A stretch of 11,068 nucleotides of DNA from an uncultured Prosthecobacter sp. (GCA_947523045.1 CANNUR010000082.1:1-11068); one strand, 5' to 3'. Numbered from the stretch's first letter, positions 1 to 6,908 are shown. The notes: generated from the letters alone by a model not told the origin. Numbers and translations are program-made.

Positions 1-849
1 GGCCTGGCCTGCGCCGCCAACCTCGGCGGCATGGCGACGATCATCGGCACGCCGCCCAACACCATCGCGGCGGCGCTGCTGCAGGATTCGGCGAAGGTGG
101 ACTTTCTGCGCTGGAGCCTGCTGGCGGCGCCGCCGGCCCTGCTGCTTTTTGGGGTGCTGTGGGCAGTGCTGGCACGGCCGCTGCGCTCGGAAAGCAGTAC
201 GCGGTTTGTTCTGTCACCCGCGGCAGCGGTGCCGGCGGAGGGCGCCCGCGTGCGCCGCTGGCAGCGTTTGGCCACCCTCGCGGTCTTCCTGCTCACCGTC
301 GTCCTGTGGATGTCGGGTGCCTGGCACGGGGTGCCGACCGGGGTCGTTTCCTTCGTGCCGATCGTCGCCCTGTCGATGATGGGCGTCATCCGTCGCCAGG
401 ACATCCGGGCGATTGATTGGGACGTGCTCATCCTGCTTGCCGGCGGCCTTTCGCTGGGGGTTGGCATCGAGCAGTCGGGGTTGGCGGAATGGCTGGCGGG
501 TCGCGTCGGCGACGCGGGGCTGCCGGCCTGGCAGGCGGCGCTGGCGCTGGCCGGTCTGGCGGCCGTGGTCTCCAACCTCATGAGCAACACGGCGGCGGCC
601 AACATCCTGCTGCCGGTCACCCTCGTTATCGCCCGCGCCATGGGCGGTGGCCCCGGTGCCGAGGCGGCCTTCCTGGTGCCGGTGGCCCTGGCCTGCTCGA
701 CCGCCATGGCCCTGCCGATCTCGACACCGCCCAACGCGCTGGTCTATGCCAGTGGCCGCCTGCGCGGTACCGATTACCTGCTGCCCGGCCTGCTCATGCT
801 TTTGATCGGGCCGCCGCTGGCCGTGCTCTGGTGCCGCTGGATCGGCTGA
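1..849 (+). CDS. DASS/SLC13-family sodium:anion symporter, C-terminal part
   Basis: This is an inner-membrane carrier of the divalent anion:sodium symporter (DASS) family, which imports dicarboxylates, tricarboxylates or sulfate with Na+. The frame is open from base 1, so the N-terminal half lies upstream; 282 residues are present. Two family hallmarks are visible. GGMATIIGTPPN (fragment residues 9-20) is the first re-entrant loop with its TPPN. SNTAAANILLPV (from residue 195), followed by STPPN (241-245), is the second, symmetry-related substrate and Na+ site. Several hydrophobic segments lie between and after them, and the protein ends in a transmembrane helix. The substrate cannot be told from this portion. 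It lies 56 bp upstream of scpA on the same strand, so the two may be cotranscribed. The family call is firm; the substrate is unknown. Confidence 0.9.
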   Translation, partial: GLACAANLGGMATIIGTPPNTIAAALLQDSAKVDFLRWSLLAAPPALLLFGVLWAVLARPLRSESSTRFVLSPAAAVPAEGARVRRWQRLATLAVFLLTVVLWMSGAWHGVPTGVVSFVPIVALSMMGVIRRQDIRAIDWDVLILLAGGLSLGVGIEQSGLAEWLAGRVGDAGLPAWQAALALAGLAAVVSNLMSNTAAANILLPVTLVIARAMGGGPGAEAAFLVPVALACSTAMALPISTPPNALVYASGRLRGTDYLLPGLLMLLIGPPLAVLWCRWIG

Positions 850-881
850 TTGTCGACGCCGCTTTTTCTTCTGGCACCTGC

Positions 882-893
882 GCGCGGCCGCGC
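882..893. repeat. 12-bp perfect palindrome upstream of scpA
   Basis: GCGCGGCCGCGC is a perfect palindrome in the 56-bp gap between the transporter stop and the scpA GTG, ending 12 bp before that start. In GC-rich DNA such a palindrome can arise by chance. It could fold as an RNA hairpin near the ribosome site, but nothing shows that it is functional. Confidence 0.35.
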
Positions 894-905
894 TTATCTC
901 GCCAG

Positions 906-1637
906 GTGGAAGACAAGGATTACAAGGTCAAACTGGAAATTTTCGAGGGCCCCCTCGACCTGCTGCTGTACCTCATCAAGAAGGATGAGATCGACATCTA
1001 TGACGTGTCGCTCGAGCGCATCACCAAGCAGTACCTCGAGTACATCAACACCTTCAAGATGCTCAATGTCGAGCTGGCCAGCGAGTTCATCGTCATGGCG
1101 GCCAACCTGATGTACATCAAGAGCCGCGAGCTGCTGCCGCAGGCCCAGCAGCCGCCCGAGGAGGATGCCGACGAGGAGGATCCGCGTTGGGAACTCATCC
1201 GCCAGCTGGTCGAGTACAAAAAGTTCAAGGACGCCGCCCAGTTCCTCGGCACCCAGGAGGCCAAGGCCGACGAGTTCTTCGCGACCAATCCCGAACTGCC
1301 CGACCTCGAGGCGCCGGTGGCGCCGAGCATCGGCCAGGTCGGCATCTTCGACCTGATCCGCGCTTTCCAGCGCGTGCTCAAGCGCTTCGAGAACACGACC
1401 GACATCCGTGAGATCGTCAGCGACCGCTTCACGGTCGCCGACAAGATCGAGCACCTGCTGGAGGCCATTCCGGTGGGCGAGCGTGTGCGCTTCGAATCGC
1501 TGTTCAGTGATGCCGCCAGCCGGGTCGAGGTCATTGTCACCTTCCTGGCCATGCTCGAGCTGATGAAGCTCAACCACCTGCAGGTGGAACAGGAGCAGAT
1601 GTTTGGCGAGATCATCGTCCTGCGCCCGGCGCTGTGA
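906..1637 (+). CDS. scpA: Segregation and condensation protein A (kleisin of SMC-ScpAB)
   Basis: ScpA is the kleisin subunit of bacterial condensin; it bridges the SMC head domains and binds ScpB during chromosome compaction and segregation in the cytoplasm. The N-terminal SMC-neck-binding motif is typical: LEIFEGPLDLLLYLIKKDEI from residue 10, then DIYDVSLERITKQYL and a helix with MAANLMYIKSRELLP. An acidic linker (residues about 79-90) follows. The C-terminal winged helix includes RVEVIVTFLAMLELMKL and FGEIIVL. From the GTG at 906 the protein is 243 aa, within the usual family range. The frame stays open far upstream, inside the transporter gene, but that part reads as out-of-frame coding, and GTG 906 gives the expected start just before the conserved core. 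I see no Shine-Dalgarno there. scpB, often adjacent, is not here; kup converges immediately downstream. Confidence 0.93.
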   Translation: MEDKDYKVKLEIFEGPLDLLLYLIKKDEIDIYDVSLERITKQYLEYINTFKMLNVELASEFIVMAANLMYIKSRELLPQAQQPPEEDADEEDPRWELIRQLVEYKKFKDAAQFLGTQEAKADEFFATNPELPDLEAPVAPSIGQVGIFDLIRAFQRVLKRFENTTDIREIVSDRFTVADKIEHLLEAIPVGERVRFESLFSDAASRVEVIVTFLAMLELMKLNHLQVEQEQMFGEIIVLRPAL

Positions 1638-1646
1638 GTTTCACAG
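1622..1646. repeat. Back-to-back inverted repeats spanning the scpA and kup stop codons
   Basis: GCGCC-c-GGCGC (1622-1632) overlaps by one base with CTGTGA-gtt-TCACAG (1632-1646). The second repeat contains both stop codons: TGA of scpA at 1635-1637 and TCA (TGA of kup on the minus strand) at 1641-1643. A short bidirectional terminator is conceivable because the two convergent genes leave no other space, but no T-tract follows on either strand. The TGTGA/TCACA arms recall a CRP site, but the spacer is 3 bp rather than 6. Confidence 0.35.
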
Positions 1647-3521
1647 TTCGAGCTGGATGCCCAGTTCGCAGACTTGCCGGGGCGGCAGTTCGAAGTAGCC
1701 GGTGGCCGGGCGCGACAGGCGCGAGAGCATGACAAAGAGCTTCTTGCGCCAGCGCGCCATGCGCCCACTGCCGCTGGTGAGCAGGACCTCGCGGCTCTGG
1801 TAGAAGGTGAGGCCGCCGCGCTTCAGGCGGACGCGCGATTCGAGGGCGGCGCAAAGGTCGTCAAAGACGTTGGGCGACTCGGCAAAGCCGTAATGGAGAA
1901 CGACGCGCCAGAAGCGGTCGTGATACTCCCCGATCTCAAAGCGGCCACCCTCGGGCGCGTGCGCCACGGGTTCGAACTTCACCGTCAGCAGCACGACCTG
2001 CTCGTGCAGGGCCTTGTTGTGTTTGAGGTGATGGAGCAGGGCCAGCGGCAGGCCGTCGGCGCTGGCCGACATGAACACGGCGGTGCCAGGCACACGGATG
2101 ACGCGGCCTTTCTGGATTTCCTCGATCAGGTACTGCACCGGCAGGCGACCGCGCTGCATGGCCTGGAAAAGGATGGCACGGCCGTCGGTCCAGGTTTTCA
2201 TCACCACCCACATGACCGCCGCCACGGCCAGGGGGAACCAGGCGCCGTGGAAGAATTTGAGCAGGCTGCCGGAGACGAAGCCGATCTCAATGAGGGCAAA
2301 GAGCGCCGCCGGCAGCAGGGCCTTCCAGGTCGGCCAGTTCCAGACCCGCCATGCCACCAGTCCGAAAAGCAGGCTGGTCAGCAGCATGTCGAGCGAGACC
2401 GACAGGCCGTAGGCCGAGGCCAGGGCACTGGAGTTTTCGAAGTGGATGACCAGGGCGATGCAGGCGGCCATGAGCAGGAAATTGACCTGCGGCATGTAGA
2501 TCTGGCCGCGCACGTCGGGGTTGGTGTGAATGATGCGCAGGCGTGGCAGGTGGCCCAGCTGGACCGCCTGCTGGGTGAGTGAGAACACGCCGGTGATCAT
2601 GGCTTGCGAAGCGATGATGGTGGCCAGGGTGGCGAGCAGGATCATGGGCACCAGCAGCGCTTCAGGCACCAGTCGGAAGAAGGGGTGCTGTATGGCGGTC
2701 GGATCGCTGACCACCAGGGCGCCCTGGCCGAGGTAATTCAGGGTCAGGGCCGGCCAGACCAGGCAGAACCAGGCCCGGCGCAGGGGCTGGCGGCCAAAGT
2801 GACCGATGTCGGCGTAGAGCGCTTCGCAGCCGGTCACCGCCAGCAGCACCATGCCCATGATGACGATGCCGTGGGCGCCATGATGGAGCAGGTAGGTGAA
2901 GCCCCAGTGCGGAGACAGCGCGGTGATCACTTCGGGGTGCTCGAGAAAGCGATACAGGCCCAGACCGCCGAGGGCGAGGAACCAAATCACCATCACCGGG
3001 CCGAAGAAGACGCCAATGCGCGCGGTGCCGTGGCGCTGGACGAGGAAGAGGCCGAGCAGGATGACCACGGCGATGGGCACCACCCAGCCGGAGAAGCCGG
3101 GATTCAGCTGTCCCAGGCCTTCAACCGCCGACAAAACCGAGATGGCGGGCGTGATCATGCCATCGCCATAGAGCAGCGCGGCACCGAACAGCACGATGAG
3201 CAGCGTCGCCGCAAGGGTGCGCGGCGACAGGGCCTCGCGCTTCGAGCGCAGCAGCGAGAGCAGGGCAAAGATGCCGCCCTCGCCCTGGGCGGTCGCCAGG
3301 CTGACCAGGCTGAGGTACTTCAGCGCCACCATGACGGTGAGCGACCAGAACATCAGCGAGATCGGCCCGTAGACCATCTCGTGGCCGTGCGCGGGGTCGT
3401 AACCGGCATGGGCCAGGCACTCGCGCAGGGCATAGAGCGGACTGGTGCCGATGTCGCCAAAGACCACGCCGAGGGCCGCGAGGGCGAGCGACCCGGAGCT
3501 GGTTTTTTGGGGGGTGGACAT
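1641..3521 (-). CDS. kup: Kup/HAK/KUP-family potassium uptake protein
   Basis: Kup is an inner-membrane K+ transporter, generally H+-coupled. The family signature GVVFGDIGTSPLYALRE lies at residues 18-34 in the first membrane helix. YGDGMITPAISVLSAVEGL follows in a later helix. About a dozen hydrophobic segments run to roughly residue 435. The remainder is the hydrophilic cytoplasmic C-terminal domain, beginning around GTAVFMSASADGLP and ending near ELGIQLEL. From ATG 3521 the protein is 626 aa, close to the roughly 620 aa of E. coli Kup. I chose this start because MSTPQKTSSGSLALAAL leads straight into the first helix; an in-frame ATG at 3542 (7 residues longer) has a GGAG 10 nt upstream and is a real alternative. 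It is divergent from the carboxypeptidase-like gene and convergent with scpA. No Kdp-type regulatory genes are nearby. Confidence 0.93.
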   Translation of the reverse strand: MSTPQKTSSGSLALAALGVVFGDIGTSPLYALRECLAHAGYDPAHGHEMVYGPISLMFWSLTVMVALKYLSLVSLATAQGEGGIFALLSLLRSKREALSPRTLAATLLIVLFGAALLYGDGMITPAISVLSAVEGLGQLNPGFSGWVVPIAVVILLGLFLVQRHGTARIGVFFGPVMVIWFLALGGLGLYRFLEHPEVITALSPHWGFTYLLHHGAHGIVIMGMVLLAVTGCEALYADIGHFGRQPLRRAWFCLVWPALTLNYLGQGALVVSDPTAIQHPFFRLVPEALLVPMILLATLATIIASQAMITGVFSLTQQAVQLGHLPRLRIIHTNPDVRGQIYMPQVNFLLMAACIALVIHFENSSALASAYGLSVSLDMLLTSLLFGLVAWRVWNWPTWKALLPAALFALIEIGFVSGSLLKFFHGAWFPLAVAAVMWVVMKTWTDGRAILFQAMQRGRLPVQYLIEEIQKGRVIRVPGTAVFMSASADGLPLALLHHLKHNKALHEQVVLLTVKFEPVAHAPEGGRFEIGEYHDRFWRVVLHYGFAESPNVFDDLCAALESRVRLKRGGLTFYQSREVLLTSGSGRMARWRKKLFVMLSRLSRPATGYFELPPRQVCELGIQLEL

Positions 3522-3542
3522 TTGACTGTCACGACCCTGCAT

Positions 3543-3556
3543 GGAGTCGCAACTCC
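3543..3556 (-). promoter_or_regulatory. Small hairpin in the kup leader that would pair a GGAG sequence
   Basis: Read on the minus strand the sequence is GGAGT-TGCG-ACTCC, a perfect 5-bp stem with a 4-nt loop, directly followed by the alternative kup start ATG at 3542-3540. The GGAG is the best Shine-Dalgarno-like sequence near any start in this window, and it would be base-paired in the stem. If kup starts at 3521, the hairpin lies in the leader, 21 nt before the start. Any regulatory role is inference. Confidence 0.3.
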
Positions 3557-3574
3557 GCTCTCCTAGCTGCAACG

Positions 3575-3607
3575 GCCTGCAAATCAAGATCATTCCTGAA
3601 TGCAGGC
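3575..3607. repeat. 7-bp inverted repeat upstream of kup
   Basis: GCCTGCA (3575-3581) and TGCAGGC (3601-3607) are exact inverted copies separated by 19 bp. The repeat lies 54-86 bp upstream of the chosen kup start, where an operator for a dimeric regulator or a leader stem-loop could sit. There is no further evidence for either. Confidence 0.35.
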
Positions 3608-3737
3608 GTCTGTTGTGGTGTCGTCGTTGTTCGGAGCCGTCGGCCATGGGCTTTCAGGTCTTGGTTGACAGCACAGCCGACGCCCGTGAGGTGCCCCGAG
3701 CCTTTTTCCCGGGTTGCTCGTCGGCAAAGCGGTGCTA

Positions 3738-4727
3738 ATGGACGGGCTGTCCATGCACCCCCCGCTCCGGCCTTTCCTCCGTTCTCCGCGCTCCTGGCTC
3801 GCCCTCGCCGCGCTGCCTCTCGTTCTGGCCGGCGCGGATCGCGCCGCGGCCCAGTCTGCCGTCCTCTCCGCGGACACCTTCAATCGCAAGGTCCATGTCG
3901 CCGCCCAGGGCAATGCCCGGCGGCCGGTCGGTGGCCTGGCCAAAATTGCCACCGCCATGGTGACCCTCGACTGGGCCGAGGCCTCGAAGATGGGGGTCAA
4001 CCTTCTCGCCACCGTTCCCGAGTACGCGCCTCGTGTTGCCGGCAGCAACACGCTCGGCCTGCAGCCGGGCGACAAGGTGACCCTGCGTGACCTGGTTTGC
4101 GCCACCATGATGACCGGCGATGACCTGGCCCCGATCACCCTCGGAGAGTTCGTCGGTCGCGACCATCTCTACCGGCTCGGCCGCCAAGGGGTTCCACTGG
4201 ATGAATTTGCCCGCCAGATGAACCAGTTGGCAGCGCGCGAGGGCGCGACCCACACCCGCTTCACCAATCCGCACGGCTACGAGAACACGCGCGCGGCCTC
4301 GTACTCAACGGCGGCCGACATGGCCCGTCTCGCCCTCTACGCGGTGTCGCGCCCGGCCCTGCGTTTTTACACCAACCAGCGCCACCGCACGATCACTGTC
4401 TACCGGGCCGGCGCCCAGGTACAGGTGCCGCTGACCAACAACAATCCCCTGCTGGCAGTTTCGGGCATCGACGGCGTCAAGTATGCCGCCACCACCCGCG
4501 CCGGGGGGTGTCTGGTGGTCTCCGCGGAGCGACCGGCCTCCGTCATCAAGCAGCCCGACGGCAGCAGTCTCATCTATCGCCACCGCATGGTTGTGGTGGT
4601 GCTCGGCTCCGCGGATCCGGCCGCCGAGGCACATGCCGCCCTCCAGCAGAGCTGGAATTCCTACGACCGCTGGATCGCCGCCGGACGACCGATCAGCGAC
4701 GAGCGGCAGATGCTGAATCACTTCTGA
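3738..4727 (+). CDS. Secreted S11-family D-Ala-D-Ala carboxypeptidase-like protein, probable pseudoenzyme
   Basis: The protein resembles class C low-mass penicillin-binding proteins (peptidase S11, such as DacA/PBP5), which trim pentapeptides of peptidoglycan in the periplasm. A signal peptide is clear: a basic start, hydrophobic WLALAALPLVLAGA (20-33), then RAAA before Q39 as the likely cleavage site. The catalytic motifs can be aligned but all are altered. SxxK is GLAK (66-69), so the nucleophilic serine is Gly66. SxN is TGD (126-128). KTG is KYA (248-250). Both lysines remain, as do flanking features (GDKVTLRDLV, FTNPHGYENTRAAS, IDGVK). At 329 aa it lacks the beta-rich C-terminal domain and membrane anchor of PBP5 (about 400 aa). 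A start at ATG 3753 would give 324 aa and is equally possible. The frame is intact, so this is not a decayed gene. A binding or regulatory role at the cell wall is inference. Confidence 0.82.
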   Translation: MDGLSMHPPLRPFLRSPRSWLALAALPLVLAGADRAAAQSAVLSADTFNRKVHVAAQGNARRPVGGLAKIATAMVTLDWAEASKMGVNLLATVPEYAPRVAGSNTLGLQPGDKVTLRDLVCATMMTGDDLAPITLGEFVGRDHLYRLGRQGVPLDEFARQMNQLAAREGATHTRFTNPHGYENTRAASYSTAADMARLALYAVSRPALRFYTNQRHRTITVYRAGAQVQVPLTNNNPLLAVSGIDGVKYAATTRAGGCLVVSAERPASVIKQPDGSSLIYRHRMVVVVLGSADPAAEAHAALQQSWNSYDRWIAAGRPISDERQMLNHF

Positions 4728-4756
4728 TTGGCACCCTTTCTGCGCCAAACTTTTTT
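4728..4756 (+). terminator. Weak possible intrinsic terminator after the carboxypeptidase-like gene
   Basis: TTGGC (4728-4732) and GCCAA (4744-4748) can form a 5-bp stem with an 11-nt loop, followed after AC by six T (4751-4756). It begins at the base after the TGA of the upstream gene. The stem is short for a strong terminator, and only 28 bp remain before the pfk ATG, leaving no room for a separate full promoter downstream. Readthrough or an attenuator-like role is possible. Confidence 0.35.
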
Positions 4757-4784
4757 AACCCACGAAGACACAGCACCCAGACAC

Positions 4785-5876
4785 ATGCGCATCGGTATCC
4801 TGAACAGCGGCGGGGATTGCCCCGGACTCAATGCAGTCATTCACGGCGTCGTCGGCGCCGCCCACAATCTCGGCTGGGAGGTCGTGGGGTTCCGCGACGG
4901 CTTCGAGGGCCTGCTGCCGCCGGGCGACTACATGATGCTCGATCCGGGCCGCACCGTCGGCATCATGAAGCTGGGCGGCACCATCCTCGGCACGACCAAC
5001 AAGGGTCATTTTGTCGCCAAGGTCGGCGAGGGCAATGTGGCCGAGGTGCCGAAGGAGATCGTCGAACGGGCCAAAAGTACGCTGCGCCACCTCGAGATCG
5101 GCGCGCTCATCGTGGTGGGTGGCGACGGCTCTTTGACCACCGCCCTGCAGCTCTACAAAATGGGCATCCCCGTCATTGGCGTGCCGAAGACGATCGACAA
5201 CGACATCCAGGCCACGGCGATGACCTTTGGTTTCGATTCCGCCTGCCACGCGGTGGTCGACGCCCTCGACCGCCTGCACACGACGGCGGAAAGCCACAAG
5301 CGCGTCATTGTGCTTGAGGTCATGGGTCGTCACGCCGGCTGGATCGCCCTGTATGGAGGCATGGCCGGCGGTGCCGAGGTCATCCTGCTGCCGGAGATTC
5401 CCTTCCACATGGAGCATGTGGCGGAGTCCATTCGCCGTCGCGATGCCCGCGGTTTGCACAGCACCCTGGTCGTCGTCGCCGAGGGCGCCCGCCTGGAGTC
5501 CGGTGAGTTGCTCAAGAAGGAGGACGTCGGCGGCAAGGGCGAGGACCGCCTTGGCGGCATCGGCGACTACGTCGCCAAACGCATCGAAGCCCTCACCGGC
5601 AAGGAGACGCGCGCCTGCACCCTGGGCCATCTCCAGCGTGGCGGTGCACCGACCGCGATCGACCGCATTCTCGGCGTCCGTTTCGGCGCCAAGGCGGTGC
5701 ACCTCATCGAGCAGGGCAAGTTTGGCCGCATGGTCAGCTACCAGCAATACAGTGTCGGCGATGTCAGCATCGAGGAGGCGGTCAACCAGCTGCGTCTGGT
5801 CGAGCCGGGCAGCGAGATCATTCGCGCTGGTCGCAGCATCGGCATCTGCTTTGGCGACGCCCCCGGCAAGGACTGA
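4785..5876 (+). CDS. pfkA: 6-phosphofructokinase, phosphoryl donor (ATP or PPi) uncertain
   Basis: This cytoplasmic enzyme phosphorylates fructose 6-phosphate to the 1,6-bisphosphate in glycolysis. NSGGDCPGLNAVI (7-19) is the nucleotide-site loop. GGDGS (112-116) carries the metal-site Asp114. TIDND (136-140) carries the catalytic Asp138, matching E. coli Asp127. MGRHAG (180-185), E233, R276, H282 and R285 (within LGHLQRGGAPT) are the substrate-site residues. Gly115 is at E. coli position 104, as in ATP enzymes, whereas Lys135 is at position 124, as in PPi enzymes. This mixed signature is known in several PFK subgroups with either donor. The protein is 363 aa, longer than E. coli PfkA (320). 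The ATG at 4785 is chosen because MRIGILNSGGD starts the fold directly; a TTG at 4728 would add 19 unlike residues. No Shine-Dalgarno is seen. Confidence 0.93.
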   Translation: MRIGILNSGGDCPGLNAVIHGVVGAAHNLGWEVVGFRDGFEGLLPPGDYMMLDPGRTVGIMKLGGTILGTTNKGHFVAKVGEGNVAEVPKEIVERAKSTLRHLEIGALIVVGGDGSLTTALQLYKMGIPVIGVPKTIDNDIQATAMTFGFDSACHAVVDALDRLHTTAESHKRVIVLEVMGRHAGWIALYGGMAGGAEVILLPEIPFHMEHVAESIRRRDARGLHSTLVVVAEGARLESGELLKKEDVGGKGEDRLGGIGDYVAKRIEALTGKETRACTLGHLQRGGAPTAIDRILGVRFGAKAVHLIEQGKFGRMVSYQQYSVGDVSIEEAVNQLRLVEPGSEIIRAGRSIGICFGDAPGKD

Positions 5877-5989
5877 GCGGCTGGAGCCAGCGGCGCAGGC
5901 AACCCCGCGGTCACTCCCGCGGCTACAACGCAATCCACGGGGTGACAGCCGCAGCTTGACCGGCAGGCGAACGCGTGCTGACTGGCAGC

Positions 5990-6901
5990 ATGGCCGAATT
6001 TTTCACCTTCGAACAACTGCAGGACTGGGATCGGTGCGGCAGCGCCGTCGTGCCGCCCGCGCGACTCGCGGTCATCGGCGATCCCGTCGCCCATTCGAAG
6101 TCGCCGCAGATGCACAACCCGGCGCTGCGCGCCTGCGGCATCGACGCCAGCTACATTCGCGTGCAGGTGCCGCCCGGCCGGGTGCGCGAGGCTTTTGGCC
6201 TGTTCGCCCGCCACGGCTTTCTCGGCGTCAACATCACCATCCCGCACAAGTTCGAGGCGCTGGAGGCGGTCGATGAGGTCGACCCGCTGGCGCGTCGTCT
6301 GGGGGCGGTCAACACCCTGGTCATCCGCGAGGGCCGGCTGTCGGGCTTCAACACCGATGGCCCGGGGTTCCTGCGCAGCGTGCGCGAGGCCTTCGCGGCC
6401 GAGGTTGCGGATCTGCGCGTGCTCATCCTTGGTGCCGCCGGCGGCGCCGGCCGGGCCGTGGCCGTGCAGAGCGTGCTGGCCGGCTGCCGGCACCTCGTGC
6501 TGGCGAACCGCAGTGCCGACAAGCTGCAGCCCCTGCTTGGGGAACTGCACGGGCTGGCCAGCGGTCTCAACCTGCAGACCTGCGCCCTCGATCCGCAGGC
6601 ACTGGGGCAGGCGCTGCCTGACGTGGATGTGCTGGTCAATGCCACCTCGGTGGGCATGAAGGCCGGGGACCCGCCGCTGCTGCCGGCCGCCGCCCTGACG
6701 GCGCGCCACTGCGTCTACGACATGGTGTATCGCGCCGGTGGCGAAACCGCCCTGGTGACCGCCGCCCGTGCGGCCGGTGCCCGTCATGCCGACGGCATGA
6801 GCCTGCTGCTGCACCAGGGCGCCATCTCCTTCGAGCACTGGTTCCCCGGTGTGAGCGCGCCGCTGGAGGTCATGCGTGCGGGCTTGGCGGCGGCGGTTTG
6901 A
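5990..6901 (+). CDS. aroE: Shikimate dehydrogenase (NADP+)
   Basis: AroE reduces 3-dehydroshikimate to shikimate with NADPH, the fourth step of the chorismate pathway. The substrate-binding SKS is at 36-38 within GDPVAHSKSPQMHN. The catalytic lysine is Lys87 (NITIPHK) and its partner Asp123 lies in FNTDGPGF. The Rossmann glycine loop is GAAGGAG (148-154). NRS (173-175) supplies the arginine that favours NADP over NAD. NATSVGM (217-223), YDMVY and the C-terminal LLHQGAISFEHWF complete the pattern. The protein has 303 aa against 272 in E. coli; the extra length is mainly a roughly 24-residue N-terminal extension before LAVIGDP. ATG 5990 is preferred over an in-frame GTG at 5975. It is 113 bp after pfk on the same strand with no clear terminator between, and converges on the acyl-CoA dehydrogenase gene with a 7-bp gap. 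Confidence 0.94.
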   Translation: MAEFFTFEQLQDWDRCGSAVVPPARLAVIGDPVAHSKSPQMHNPALRACGIDASYIRVQVPPGRVREAFGLFARHGFLGVNITIPHKFEALEAVDEVDPLARRLGAVNTLVIREGRLSGFNTDGPGFLRSVREAFAAEVADLRVLILGAAGGAGRAVAVQSVLAGCRHLVLANRSADKLQPLLGELHGLASGLNLQTCALDPQALGQALPDVDVLVNATSVGMKAGDPPLLPAAALTARHCVYDMVYRAGGETALVTAARAAGARHADGMSLLLHQGAISFEHWFPGVSAPLEVMRAGLAAAV

Positions 6902-6908
6902 GGTCGGG

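Larger units (their letters stand above)
3522..3737. other. Divergent intergenic region between kup and the carboxypeptidase-like gene
   Basis: This 216-bp non-coding region should hold promoters for both directions. On the plus strand TTGACA at 3665-3670 is a perfect -35 hexamer, but nothing resembling a -10 hexamer is found 16-18 bp downstream (GAGGTG and neighbours), so I do not call a promoter. CGAGC (3697-3701) and GCTCG (3716-3720) form a weak inverted repeat. The in-frame TTG at 3714 is a possible but unlikely start for the downstream gene. A short hairpin and a 7-bp inverted repeat on the kup side are listed separately. Confidence 0.5.

Noticed and set aside
417..905. Upstream extension of the scpA frame into the transporter gene, giving a 406-aa protein
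   Set aside because: The first 163 residues overlap the transporter reading frame, are Gly/Ala/Arg-rich and have no ScpA similarity; the conserved ScpA N-terminus begins just after GTG 906.
1633..1645. CRP-like site TGTGA/TCACA
   Set aside because: The spacer is 3 bp instead of 6, and the position is at the junction of two 3' ends, not upstream of a gene.
1674..3566. Two long plus-strand frames (302 and 320 aa) opposite kup
   Set aside because: Both are in register with kup codons and are rich in Gln, Gly and Arg of the kind produced by reading membrane protein codons backwards.
3665..3693. Sigma70 promoter from the perfect TTGACA upstream of the carboxypeptidase-like gene
   Set aside because: No hexamer resembling TATAAT occurs at 16-18 bp spacing; a lone -35 match is weak evidence.
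4755..5933. 392-aa minus-strand open frame opposite pfkA
   Set aside because: In codon register with pfkA and without family features; a shadow of the real gene.
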